The position numbers and the translations under genes were made by a program. From assembly GCF_016756535.1 (NCBI RefSeq), contig NZ_AP023247.1, forward strand, positions 5,518,501-5,582,500: DNA of 64,000 nucleotides. The letters run 5' to 3'. The notes below the pieces were generated by a model, which was not told the origin of the DNA, did no database searches, and saw only the letters and a program-made list of their open reading frames with translations. Positions within the stretch are counted from its first letter, which is position 1. Each line of letters begins with the position of its first letter. Shown one piece after another: positions 36,940 to 45,928 of the stretch. The DNA is from Mesorhizobium sp. 131-2-1 (GTDB lineage: Bacteria; Pseudomonadota; Alphaproteobacteria; Rhizobiales; Rhizobiaceae).

Positions 36940-39900
36940 GTGACCACGCCGGTTCCATTGGCTAGCCCGATTTTGCCCAGCAGCAGTCCGGCGAAGTCTG
37001 TTGCGGAGCGGCGTTATCTCACCATCCTGTTTTGCGACATGGTGGGATCAACCGAATATGCCGACCGCCTGGATCCCGAGGATTTCCAACGCCTGATCGA
37101 GAGCTTTCTGCAGACCTGCAGCAGCGTCGTGCGGCGCCACAAGGGTGTGACGGCCAGCTACATCGGCGACGCCATCCAGGCCTATTTCGGCTATCCAATA
37201 GCTGGCGAGGACGACAGCGAGTTCGCGGTGCTGGCGGCGCTCGAGATCGTCGATGCGGTGGCCACCATCTCGGCAAACCAGGGATACCCGTTGCAAGTGA
37301 GGGTGGGTATCGCGAGCGGCCAGGTCGTGGTGGGGGAGTTCGTCGGCGCGCCGAGCGGCGTGTCCACCGTCGCCTTCGGCCACGTCGCGCATCTAGCGGC
37401 ACGGCTGCAGGCACTGGCCAAGCCGAATACGGTGCTTGTCGACGCGGCAACCTTCGAGGCGGCGAGCGGCGCGATTGATTTCACCAAGTTCGGCAAGCAT
37501 GAGCTGAAGGGATTCGCCGAACCAGTCGAGGTTTGGCAGGTGCAGCGGCAGCGGATGGTGCCGACCCGCTTTGCAAAGCGTGCGCATATGACCAGGCTGT
37601 GCGGCCGCAATGCCGAATTGCGACTGCTGATGGAGCGCTGGGAGACCGTCGTGCGCGACAGGCGCGGCAATGCGGTGTGGGTCTCGGGAGAGTCGGGAAT
37701 CGGCAAATCCCGGTTGCTCAACGAGATCCAGCAGCGCCTGCGCAGCTTTCCGCAGCTGACCATGCAATGTTCTCCGACCTTTGAGAACAGCACCCTCTAT
37801 CCAATCCTCGCAGAATTGCAGAGGATCGCAACGATCGAGGACGATGACTCGACGGAAGAAAAGCTGCGAAAGCTGAGCAACGCATTGTCGATAGGCTCGG
37901 TGTCCAGCGACGTCGCGCTGGCGATCTTCTCGAGCCTGCTCGGCATACCAACGACCGCGCCGGACAGGCTCGAGGGGATAAGCGCCGAACGGCAGCGCAA
38001 CATCGCCGAGCAAGCGTTGATGGATCTGGTCGGCTATCTGGCGCGCACTACCCCGATCCTGATCTTGTTCGAAGATGAACAATGGGCCGACGCCACCTCA
38101 CGCGAGCTTCTCGACAAAATCGTCGCCAACCTGGCCGCGACTCCCGCGCTGCTACTTGTATCGAGCCGGAACACCGCAAGCGTTCCATGGTTCAACAGGC
38201 CGGATGTGCATCACATCAGGCTTGAAGCGCTCGGTAGCGAGGATGCCGAAGCGATTGTCCATGACATCAGTCCGAATGCGCTCGCCGCTGATGTTTCAGT
38301 GGTGATCGATCGGAGTGAAGGCGTCCCGCTCTATATCGAAGAGCTTACTCGGAGCGTGGTCGAAACAGGGTTGCGGCTGGACGCATCGCAGCCTAAGCGC
38401 CTGTCACTCACGAACAACATTCCAAACTCCCTGCAGTTCTCGCTGCTTGCCCGCCTCGACAGGCTGGGGCCAGCCAAGGAAGTTGCGCAGATCGCAGCGG
38501 CGATCGGCCGCAAATTCGAATTCGACATACTGCGCGAGATTTGCGATTGGCCCGAAGCTGAGCTGCGCAGCGCCGTTGGCGACCTGATGCGCACGGGGCT
38601 GATCGCAGCCGAGCGAGGGACGGCCGGCGCGGGCTTTTCGTTCACCCACGTACTCCTGCAACAGGCCGCCAGGGGCACGATGCTGCACGAACGTGCGCAG
38701 CAGGTGCATCGATTGATTGCCGAATGTATCGAACTGCGCGACCACAACGCGGCTTTTGCCTGGCCCGAAGTGCTCGCTGAGCATTTTGCCGACGCAGGTC
38801 AGTTCGATCGCGCCGCTGACTACTGGCTGCTGGCAGGGGTCAAGGCGGCCAAGACCTGGGCAAAAGCTGACGCAGTGCGTACCTTCAGGAAGGGGCTTGA
38901 AGCCGCGAAACTCCTGCCCGAATCCGACGATCGCAGCCGCAGGCTGCTTCGCTTCGAACTGGAGCTGGGCGACGTGCTCTACGCCGCGCAAGGCTACGTG
39001 ACGGGCGAAGGCAGCGCCGCATATCAGCGGGCCATAGCACTGAGCGGAAAGCTCGGCGAACCGGAATCGACGATCAGGGCGCTCGACGGGCTTTTCGGAA
39101 CCCATTTCAACTCGGGCCAGTTTGGCGAGGCCCTTGCAGCCAGTGATGAGTTGATACGGGTTGGCGAGGATGGCGGCTACCTGAACGCGCTCGTCATAGG
39201 TTTGCAGTTCAAGGGGATGACTCTGTTCTGTCAGGGCGAGTTGGTGGCGGCCCGGCAATATCTCGAGCGCGCTCTCAGCCACAAGGACAGCGCGGACAAG
39301 GTCGGCAGCGACTTTCCGAGCATGGCCATGATCTACCTTTCCTGGACCTTGCATATCCTGGGATATCGCCGTCAGGCGCTGAAACTCTACCTCGAGGCGG
39401 AAGCGACCGTTCGGCAGCAGTCTCCGTATCGCTTGGCCGCCTGTCTGGGAAACGGGTGCGTGTTGTTCGCTTTCCGCGAAGAGAGCAGTTTGATCGCTCG
39501 ACTGGCGGACGAACTCCTGCCGCTGGCGCAGGAGAACGGCTTCAATCTCTGGGCAAGGGTGGCGCGCTTTTTTGGCGGCCTGGCTGCATCGGCCCTCGAT
39601 GACAATCTGGCGGGAAGCCACATGATGGCATTGACCGAAAATGACCTTGAAGATCAGGAGGTCGACAAGTCGTGTTATTTAGGTCTGCTCGCCAAGGCTT
39701 TCATGAACTCCGGGCAATTCGACATAGCGGCAGAGACCGTTGAGAAAGGTCTTCGCGAGGCCGAAAAGATCGGCGAGCATTATTTTACAGCTGCCTTGCT
39801 TCGCATTCGCGGTGAGATCGAACTTGCAAATGGAACAGGAGACAGAGCGGCGGAGGCTTCTTTCCGCGAGGCGATTGCCTTTGCGCGGCGGCAGAACGCC

Positions 39901-40026
39901 AGGAGTTGGGAGCTGCAGGCGACCAATAGCCTGGCGAAGCTATTGCGGTCACAGGGTAGGTTCGAAGAGGCCCGTGCGGAATCGCGGGAGGTCAACGATT
40001 GGTTCGTCGCAGCAGACGTGGCGTAA
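36940..40026 (+). CDS. Cyclase-domain / AAA ATPase / TPR signalling protein
   Basis: 1028 aa. Residues about 25-190 are a class III cyclase domain (FCDMVGST at 31-38, IGDAIQAYFGYP at 75-86). It has unusual positions: the place of the catalytic Asn reads His (FGHVAHLAARLQ), and the Lys before the second metal Asp reads Ser. Residues about 220-640 are a STAND/AAA-type NTPase with Walker A GESGIGKSRLLNEI and Walker B-like ILILFEDEQWAD. The rest is TPR-like helices. The architecture is common in rhizobia; its physiological input is not known. GTG 36940 has AAGGAGGG about 10 bases upstream, a strong site. Precedes the DUF5939 cyclase on the same strand by 149 bases. Confidence 0.92.
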   Translation: MTTPVPLASPILPSSSPAKSVAERRYLTILFCDMVGSTEYADRLDPEDFQRLIESFLQTCSSVVRRHKGVTASYIGDAIQAYFGYPIAGEDDSEFAVLAALEIVDAVATISANQGYPLQVRVGIASGQVVVGEFVGAPSGVSTVAFGHVAHLAARLQALAKPNTVLVDAATFEAASGAIDFTKFGKHELKGFAEPVEVWQVQRQRMVPTRFAKRAHMTRLCGRNAELRLLMERWETVVRDRRGNAVWVSGESGIGKSRLLNEIQQRLRSFPQLTMQCSPTFENSTLYPILAELQRIATIEDDDSTEEKLRKLSNALSIGSVSSDVALAIFSSLLGIPTTAPDRLEGISAERQRNIAEQALMDLVGYLARTTPILILFEDEQWADATSRELLDKIVANLAATPALLLVSSRNTASVPWFNRPDVHHIRLEALGSEDAEAIVHDISPNALAADVSVVIDRSEGVPLYIEELTRSVVETGLRLDASQPKRLSLTNNIPNSLQFSLLARLDRLGPAKEVAQIAAAIGRKFEFDILREICDWPEAELRSAVGDLMRTGLIAAERGTAGAGFSFTHVLLQQAARGTMLHERAQQVHRLIAECIELRDHNAAFAWPEVLAEHFADAGQFDRAADYWLLAGVKAAKTWAKADAVRTFRKGLEAAKLLPESDDRSRRLLRFELELGDVLYAAQGYVTGEGSAAYQRAIALSGKLGEPESTIRALDGLFGTHFNSGQFGEALAASDELIRVGEDGGYLNALVIGLQFKGMTLFCQGELVAARQYLERALSHKDSADKVGSDFPSMAMIYLSWTLHILGYRRQALKLYLEAEATVRQQSPYRLAACLGNGCVLFAFREESSLIARLADELLPLAQENGFNLWARVARFFGGLAASALDDNLAGSHMMALTENDLEDQEVDKSCYLGLLAKAFMNSGQFDIAAETVEKGLREAEKIGEHYFTAALLRIRGEIELANGTGDRAAEASFREAIAFARRQNARSWELQATNSLAKLLRSQGRFEEARAESREVNDWFVAADVA

Positions 40027-40175
40027 TCAACGTTTTGTGCCGGATACAATCGGCCTGCGGGCCGCGTGCCGTTCCGAGCCTCCTGGACAGACTGTCGGAC
40101 AACCGGTGAATCCAATCCATTCGCATCGCGCTGGTTTTTTAGTAGGCTGTCGCGAGACAAGGTTGAGGATCCGTC

Positions 40176-41621
40176 GTGACGGCAGTCAACGATCGTCTTC
40201 TCGAAAGCAAGATGACCAAGGTGGAGCAGTCGCGAGCCTGGAGCCCGCGTGTCATCTCGAAATTCGAGACGCTGATCAGGAGCGCCGACGACCACTCCCT
40301 CTATCGCGTTAATCCGCTGACCTTTGCTCGCGACCGCGCAATCGCCGAGCCTGAAGCAATCGACCTCTTCCTTCATGCCGCCCACTGTGGCTTGTTCGAC
40401 ATGAGCTGGGATGTGCTGTGTCCCCAGTCCGGGATGGTGCTCGATAGTTTCGGCGCCCTGCGCACGCTGAAGACCCACTACGTCTGTGGCCTGTGCGATG
40501 TATCGGGCGATACCGACCTCGACGACTTCATCGAGGTCAGTTTCTCGATATCGCCGAAGTTGCGGCGCCTGCCGTACCACGATCCCGAGACGCTCGCTGT
40601 CGAGGATTTTCACTGGAAGCTCCACTTCGGACATGACGGGCGGCTACCGGGGCAAGACGTTCGCTTTCTTGACGTTCTGCGCGGCTTCGTTCGGGGCATG
40701 ACGTTTCTGCCGCCCGGCACCACCACAGTGCTCCGCGCCGACCTGGGACCGGGCGCCCTTGCGGGCGTCAACGTGCAGACGCAGGCCGCATTCGCCGTGC
40801 CGATATCAGGCGATCCGGTGTCGGCGCCGACACTTCTGAAGATCGACTATGACGGCAAACGCTTCTTGCCGGCGTTGCCCGCCGTGCCACCCGGTCCGAT
40901 TGTCATCGAGGTCGCGAACAGGGGACCGGTGAGAGGTTCGCTGCTTGCCATCAACTGGCCGCCCGAGCTTGTCGCGCTGACCACCAAGCCGGCCCTCGAT
41001 TTCGAGCCATATGTTTCCGGTGGAGCGCTGCTTGCGCGGCAAACCTTCCGCCAGCTCTTCCGGTCCGAACGCGTCGACGAGAAGGAGGGGCTCGGCATCC
41101 GGCAGATCACCTTCCTGTTCACGGACCTCAAGGGTTCGACCGCCATGTATGAGCGCCTTGGCGACCTCAACGCCTATGCCTTGGTCCGCGAGCATTTCGC
41201 TCTGGTCAACGCGGCGGTCCGGCAACATTCCGGAGCGGTAGTCAAGACGATCGGCGATGCGGTGATGGCGGTATTCTCGCAGCCATCGGATGCGATCTCG
41301 GCTGCACTCCACATCTTTGAAGACATCGATCGCTTCAACGGCGACCATGACGGGCCGGGGATCATCCTCAAGATCGGTGCCCACTGCGGACCGTCGATCG
41401 CCGTGACGCTCAACGACAATCTCGACTATTTCGGCCAGACCGTGAATGTCGCCGCGCGCGTGCAGTCCCTGGCAGAAGCCGGGCAGGTCTGCATTTCCGA
41501 GGCGCTCCATTCCGCGCCCGGGGTTAGCGAAATGCTTGCCGGCCATCGTGTCGTGGCTTTTGACGCGCCGCTTCGAGGTGTGGAGGGTGAGGCAACTGTC
41601 TATCGCATTGTGCGGGGATAG
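40176..41621 (+). CDS. DUF5939-type adenylate/guanylate cyclase (second copy)
   Basis: 481 aa paralogue of 7958-9373. The catalytic domain is complete: FLFTDLKGSTAMYERLGD, VVKTIGDAVMAVFSQ with Lys, and LDYFGQTVNVAARVQ with Asp, Asn and Arg, the adenylate-type set. In the N-terminal domain the first Cys pair is broken: CPQS (C82, S85) instead of CPGC, while the second pair (C104, C107: CGLC) is kept, so a four-Cys zinc site cannot form in the same way. GTG 40176 is preceded by TGAGGA at 8 bases; an ATG 12 codons later is the alternative. Confidence 0.92.
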   Translation: MTAVNDRLLESKMTKVEQSRAWSPRVISKFETLIRSADDHSLYRVNPLTFARDRAIAEPEAIDLFLHAAHCGLFDMSWDVLCPQSGMVLDSFGALRTLKTHYVCGLCDVSGDTDLDDFIEVSFSISPKLRRLPYHDPETLAVEDFHWKLHFGHDGRLPGQDVRFLDVLRGFVRGMTFLPPGTTTVLRADLGPGALAGVNVQTQAAFAVPISGDPVSAPTLLKIDYDGKRFLPALPAVPPGPIVIEVANRGPVRGSLLAINWPPELVALTTKPALDFEPYVSGGALLARQTFRQLFRSERVDEKEGLGIRQITFLFTDLKGSTAMYERLGDLNAYALVREHFALVNAAVRQHSGAVVKTIGDAVMAVFSQPSDAISAALHIFEDIDRFNGDHDGPGIILKIGAHCGPSIAVTLNDNLDYFGQTVNVAARVQSLAEAGQVCISEALHSAPGVSEMLAGHRVVAFDAPLRGVEGEATVYRIVRG

Positions 41622-41891
41622 ACACGATTGGGTGCCAACTCCCCTTTCGCACCGCTCTGGAATCGGAGCTTATGGTGCCCGTCTGGTCCCGCAGTTTGTT
41701 CACCGAAGCACCGCGTTCCGCTTTCGACAAGGTCGATTGATAGGCGAATGGCCGCATTTGCCAATCCTGCCAAGGTCGAAACTCCGACCCGCTGGCCGCT
41801 CCAGGCCTTGACGAAAATCGGTGCGCCTGTTTGAGACCGGGGGCAATCGGGACTTTGCTGCATGGGGAGTCGAACCGGCGGTGGGCAAGCT

Positions 41892-42950
41892 GTGAAGCGC
41901 GTTTTTCGATTGCTTGCCGCGGTGACAATGGCATCCGGGGTGACCGGTTGCACAAGCATTTCCTACTACGCGCAGTCATTGGAGGGCCATGTGCAGATCA
42001 TGGCGGCGCGCGAAAATGTCGGAAAACTGATCCATGATCCTTCGACGCCTGAGGCATTGCGCGCCAAGTTGACGTCGGCAAGCACCATAAGACGGTTTGC
42101 GACAGACGAACTGGCACTGCCCGAAAACAACAGCTACCGCAGCTATGTCGACATCCATCGGGACGCTGTGACCTGGGCCGTTTTCGCCGCGCCGCAATTC
42201 TCGCTTGCGCCACGAACATGGTGCTTTCCGGTTTTCGGCTGCGTTCCGTACCGGGGTTACTTTGCCCGGAAATCAGCGGCTGAAAGCGCCGTCGAACTTC
42301 ATCGGCAGGGGCTGGACGTCTATGTCACGGGCATCACCGCATATTCCACACTGGGCTGGTCCAGTGACCCGCTGCTAAGCACGATGCTCGGTCAGGACGA
42401 CACGTATCTTGCCAGCCTTATTTTTCATGAACTGGCGCATCAGCGCCTCTATGTGAATGACGACTCCGCCTTCAATGAGGCTTTCGCGGTTGCCGTCGAA
42501 ACCAGCGGCGTGAGGAAATGGCTCCGCGCAACTGGCAATCGCGCCGGATTGCGCCGCTACGAAGCCGATCGCAAGCGCAGGGCCGATTTTCTTGAACTGC
42601 TATCGAAAACCCGGGACGAATTGGGCCACGTCTACGAAGGTTCCCTTAGCTCGGAGCAGAAGGCGCCTGCCAAGGCAGCCGCGATCGACGGGCTGCGGAT
42701 GCGCTACCGGCAAATGCGCGACAAGCGCTGGGCCGGATACCGGGGATACGACGCCTGGTTCGATGCTCCGATCAACAACGCAAAGCTCGCCGCGACTGCC
42801 GTCTACGGCGAACAGGTTCCGGCGTTTCTTCGCTTGTTCGACCTATGCTCCGGCGACTATCCAAGGTTCTACGCTTCCGTTCGACGCATCGCGGATCTGC
42901 CCAAACCTTCCCGCGCCGAAGCGCTTGAGGCCGCTGCTACGTGTGATTGA
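41892..42950 (+). CDS. Lipoprotein predicted aminopeptidase (COG4324-like)
   Basis: About 352 aa. Lipoprotein signal MKRVFRLLAAVTMASGVTGC with the lipobox VTGC. The metal motif FHELAHQ (HExxH) is followed by FNEAFAVAVE, which provides the Glu ligand of gluzincin-type peptidases. The match to the family of predicted aminopeptidases annotated in proteobacteria is good. It would be anchored in the periplasm. GTG 41892 is chosen because it puts the lipobox Cys at residue 20; an in-frame ATG at 41862 is possible but would give an over-long signal. No close functional neighbour. Confidence 0.82.
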   Translation: MKRVFRLLAAVTMASGVTGCTSISYYAQSLEGHVQIMAARENVGKLIHDPSTPEALRAKLTSASTIRRFATDELALPENNSYRSYVDIHRDAVTWAVFAAPQFSLAPRTWCFPVFGCVPYRGYFARKSAAESAVELHRQGLDVYVTGITAYSTLGWSSDPLLSTMLGQDDTYLASLIFHELAHQRLYVNDDSAFNEAFAVAVETSGVRKWLRATGNRAGLRRYEADRKRRADFLELLSKTRDELGHVYEGSLSSEQKAPAKAAAIDGLRMRYRQMRDKRWAGYRGYDAWFDAPINNAKLAATAVYGEQVPAFLRLFDLCSGDYPRFYASVRRIADLPKPSRAEALEAAATCD

Positions 42951-43046
42951 CTTGAACAAGCATAGAGGTCCGCAGCGGTGCTGTCGCTGATCGGCCGGGG
43001 AAGCGGATGTGGGTGGTGGTCCGGACCTGTCAGAAACGTTGACCTG

Positions 43047-44060
43047 CTAAAAGGCGATCACGGCCTTGATAAGCCCCGACTTCTGATATGCCCAACGAGG
43101 AATATCGCGCGGGCTGTCCTGAACGGTGGTGTGGTGCGTTATGAGCTTGCCTACGGGTATGGCGCCATCGTGCATTGCCGTCATGACGTGGTCGAAGTCG
43201 ACGCGAAGCGCGTTGCGGCTGCCGATCATCATCATCTCGCGTTTGTGAAATTCGGGGTCGGAGAAGCTGATCTCGTCCTTGACGACGCTTACCATTATCA
43301 AGGCGCCGCCATGGGCCACGTAACCGAACGCGGCTTGGATCGAGGCCTTGCTGCCGGTCGCATCGAAGACGAGGTCAAAACAATCACCACCGGTTCGCTC
43401 CCGCACCAGATCGACAGGTGAAACCGAAGCACTGTCGATGACGGGAAACCCGAGTTGGCTTTCGGCGAAGTCGAGCCGTTCCCTGCTGGTGTCCATGATC
43501 GTCACCGCCTGGCCAGCAATGCGCGCAAACAGTGCCGTACCCAGTCCGATAGGCCCGGCGCCGATGACCAGCGTACGTGCGCCCTCAGCAAGCCTGGAGC
43601 GTCTCACGGCATGAGCGCCGATCGCCAGGAACTCGACAGCAGCCGCGTGAACGAGCGGCAGCCCTGCGACCGGGTAGAGGTTGCCGGCAGGCACCAGCAA
43701 TTCCTCACACATGCCGCCGTCGCGATGAACGCCCAACACCTCGATCGATACGCAGCAATTCGGCTTGCCGTGACGGCACGCAATGCATTTGCCGCAGGCA
43801 AAATAGGGATTTACGACGACCCGCTCACCGACCTCGATGGTGACGCCTTCGCCTACCGCGGTCACGGTGCCAGCGAGTTCATGCCCCATGATACGTGGAT
43901 AGGCCAGGTAGGGATGCTTGCCCTCAAAAATGTGGTAATCGGTGCCACAGATGCCGACATGGCTGACGCTGACCAGCACCCATCCGGCGCCAGGCGGGCC
44001 GGGCGCCGGGCGATCCTCGAAGATCAATTCGCCAGGCTTTCGGCATACGAGCGCTTTCAT
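43047..44060 (-). CDS. Zinc-dependent alcohol/polyol dehydrogenase (MDR family)
   Basis: 337 aa medium-chain dehydrogenase. Catalytic zinc: Cys in VGICGTDYHIFEGKHP and His-Glu in IMGHELAGTV. Structural zinc: the Cys set in FACGKCIACRHGKPNCC. NAD-binding: LVIGAGPIGLGTALFARIAG, with an acidic residue after strand 2 (TIMDTSRER) suggesting NAD. It oxidises a sugar alcohol, sugar or hydroxy acid. The gene follows the sugar ABC transporter on the same strand, so its substrate is probably the imported sugar or a derivative. ATG 44060 has AGGAAG 8 bases upstream. A terminator-like hairpin separates it from the binding-protein gene. Confidence 0.9.
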   Translation of the reverse strand: MKALVCRKPGELIFEDRPAPGPPGAGWVLVSVSHVGICGTDYHIFEGKHPYLAYPRIMGHELAGTVTAVGEGVTIEVGERVVVNPYFACGKCIACRHGKPNCCVSIEVLGVHRDGGMCEELLVPAGNLYPVAGLPLVHAAAVEFLAIGAHAVRRSRLAEGARTLVIGAGPIGLGTALFARIAGQAVTIMDTSRERLDFAESQLGFPVIDSASVSPVDLVRERTGGDCFDLVFDATGSKASIQAAFGYVAHGGALIMVSVVKDEISFSDPEFHKREMMMIGSRNALRVDFDHVMTAMHDGAIPVGKLITHHTTVQDSPRDIPRWAYQKSGLIKAVIAF

Positions 44061-44084
44061 GCGAATTATCTTCCTGAAATGATC

Positions 44085-44119
44085 CAAAAAGAACCCGGCG
44101 GCGGGAGATCACCGCCGGG
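44085..44119 (-). terminator. Intrinsic terminator or attenuator after the binding-protein gene
   Basis: On the minus strand CCCGGCGG (44119-44112) pairs with CCGCCGGG (44101-44094), a perfect 8-bp GC stem with a 10-base loop, and is followed directly by TTCTTTTTG. It lies between the binding protein and the dehydrogenase, so it would lower dehydrogenase expression relative to the binding protein. Confidence 0.8.
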
Positions 44120-44133
44120 CCAAGGTGTGGAGC

Positions 44134-45054
44134 CTATTCGAAGTCTTTGACGTTCTGCAGCGTCACCAGTCCTGCACCGGTATCCACATTGGCTTCGACG
44201 GGTTCCCCGCGGATCGCCTTGACGACGGTATCGATGCCAAGCTCGCCCATTTTTGCCGGAAATTGCGCAACGCTGGCATCTTCCGCTCCGGACTTGATCG
44301 CTTCGATTTCACCACAGCAGGCGTCGAAGCCGACCAGGATGATCTTGTCGTTGGCGATCCCCGCATTGCTGATCGACTTGACGGCTCCCGGGATTGGCGG
44401 TCCGCAGGCTGCGTAGATCGCCTTGAGATCGGGATTGGCGGTCAGGATGTCTTCGGTCACCGACGTGCCAAGTTCGAGCGTGCAATTGGTCGCGCCCTTG
44501 CCGACCACCTCGACCTTGACGTCGCCGAGGCCCTCCATCATGCCGGTGACCCGGTCGTCCAGCGCCGGCACTCCGGGGACGCCTTGCAGAATGCCGATCT
44601 TGTCGCCGCTCTTGAGCACGGTCTTCAGGTACTCTCCGGCGATCTTGCCGCCGTTGAGGTTGTTGGTCGAAACCAATGCCGTCTGGCCTTTCCAGCCAGG
44701 GATGCTGTTGTCGACCAAAACCACCTTGATGCCGGCAGCGACCGCCTTGTCGAGCGACGGCGCGACCGTAGGATCGACCGGGGTGATCGCCAGTCCCTTG
44801 ACGCCTTGCGTGATCATGGACTCGATGAGCGCAATCTGGCCCTCGATGTCGGTTGCCGCCTGGCCCTGGCCGGTGACCAGTTCGACTTCAGGATGAGCGG
44901 CCGCGTATTTCTTGGCGGCATCCTCCATGGTTGAGTAGAACGGCACCGGGAATTTCGTAATCAGGCCGACCTTGATCTTGTCGGCGGCCGAAGCCGGCAT
45001 CGCACACGCAACGGCGAGCGCCAGCCCAGCGAACAGTTTTCGGTTCATTGGCAT
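44134..45054 (-). CDS. Sugar ABC transporter substrate-binding protein (RbsB/FrcB type)
   Basis: 306 aa periplasmic protein. Signal peptide NRKLFAGLALAVACAMPASA, cleavage before ADKIKV. The mature part is a Peripla_BP_4 fold: VGLITKFPVPFYSTMEDAAK, GLAITPVDPTVAPSLDKAV, VVLVDNSIPGWKG and GFDACCGEIEAIKSG. It captures a pentose, hexose or similar sugar for the permease and ATPase encoded upstream. ATG 45054 has AAGGGAGG 6 bases before it; a second ATG two codons on is also possible. Confidence 0.92.
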   Translation of the reverse strand: MPMNRKLFAGLALAVACAMPASAADKIKVGLITKFPVPFYSTMEDAAKKYAAAHPEVELVTGQGQAATDIEGQIALIESMITQGVKGLAITPVDPTVAPSLDKAVAAGIKVVLVDNSIPGWKGQTALVSTNNLNGGKIAGEYLKTVLKSGDKIGILQGVPGVPALDDRVTGMMEGLGDVKVEVVGKGATNCTLELGTSVTEDILTANPDLKAIYAACGPPIPGAVKSISNAGIANDKIILVGFDACCGEIEAIKSGAEDASVAQFPAKMGELGIDTVVKAIRGEPVEANVDTGAGLVTLQNVKDFE

Positions 45055-45142
45055 TCCATTCCTCCCTTGGAATTGAGGCGGCTTCCGACGGAAGTCGCTT
45101 CAGTCATTTGCGGACCGTAACGGTCCCCAAATCTCGAACGGA

Positions 45143-45928
45143 TCAGGCTCCAACGATCAAGGAGACCAGCTCCTGCTTGTTGTCCTTGGTCGGCACCAGT
45201 TCGCCGACCTTGCGGCCCTGGCGAAGCACCACGGCGCGATCGGCAAGCTCGACGACATGCTCCATGTTGTGGGTTATCAGGATGACGGCGTTTCCCTGGT
45301 CGCGCAGGGCAGCGACCAGGTTGAGCACTTGTCGCGATTCACGCAGCCCAAGTGCGGCGGTCGGCTCGTCCAGGATCACGACCTTGCGGGCAAATACGGT
45401 CGAACGGGCCACTGCAATGGCTTGCCTCTGTCCGCCCGACATCATGGCAACGACGGCGTCCAGCCTTGGCAAGGTGACTTTCAAATTGGCGAGCAGAATG
45501 CGCGTTTCGGCATCCATCCTGCGCTGTTGAAGAAATCGCATGCCGCGAGGAAGCCATTGCGGCCACGCCAACTCGCGACCGGCAAAGAAGTTCTGTCCCG
45601 GCGTCAGATTGTCGAACAACGCCAGATCCTGGTAGACGGTCTCGATGCCGGCGAAGCGCGCATCCGCAGGGGAGCGTATCTGCGTTGGCGCACCGTCCAG
45701 AAGGATCGCGCCGGCATCGAGTTGGTGCACCCCACTGATGCATTTGGTCAGCGTCGACTTGCCAGCGCCGTTGTCGCCAAGAAGCCCCAGGATCTCGCCG
45801 CGTCGGACCTCGATGCTGACGTCGTCCAGCGCCACAACCGAGCCGAAACGCTTGGTCGCACCGCGTACCGCAAGGACAGGATATTCCGCGGTGCCTGCAT
45901 GATCGACGCTTGCAGGAACGGCACTCAC
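45143..45928 (-). CDS. Sugar ABC transporter ATP-binding protein (single-domain, FrcA-like)
   Basis: 261 aa with one ATPase domain: Walker A LLGDNGAGKSTLTKC, signature MSGGQRQAIAVARS, Walker B VVILDEPTAALG and H-loop ILITHNMEH. Ribose-type transporters usually carry two domains (about 500 aa); the single-domain form is that of rhizobial fructose (Frc) systems. Overlaps the permease stop by four bases (ATGA). Confidence 0.92.
   Translation of the reverse strand: MSAVPASVDHAGTAEYPVLAVRGATKRFGSVVALDDVSIEVRRGEILGLLGDNGAGKSTLTKCISGVHQLDAGAILLDGAPTQIRSPADARFAGIETVYQDLALFDNLTPGQNFFAGRELAWPQWLPRGMRFLQQRRMDAETRILLANLKVTLPRLDAVVAMMSGGQRQAIAVARSTVFARKVVILDEPTAALGLRESRQVLNLVAALRDQGNAVILITHNMEHVVELADRAVVLRQGRKVGELVPTKDNKQELVSLIVGA

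Noticed and set aside
43018..43027. Palindrome GGTCCGGACC considered as an operator
   Set aside because: Lies between two convergent gene ends, where an operator is not expected, and 10-bp GC palindromes arise by chance in such DNA.
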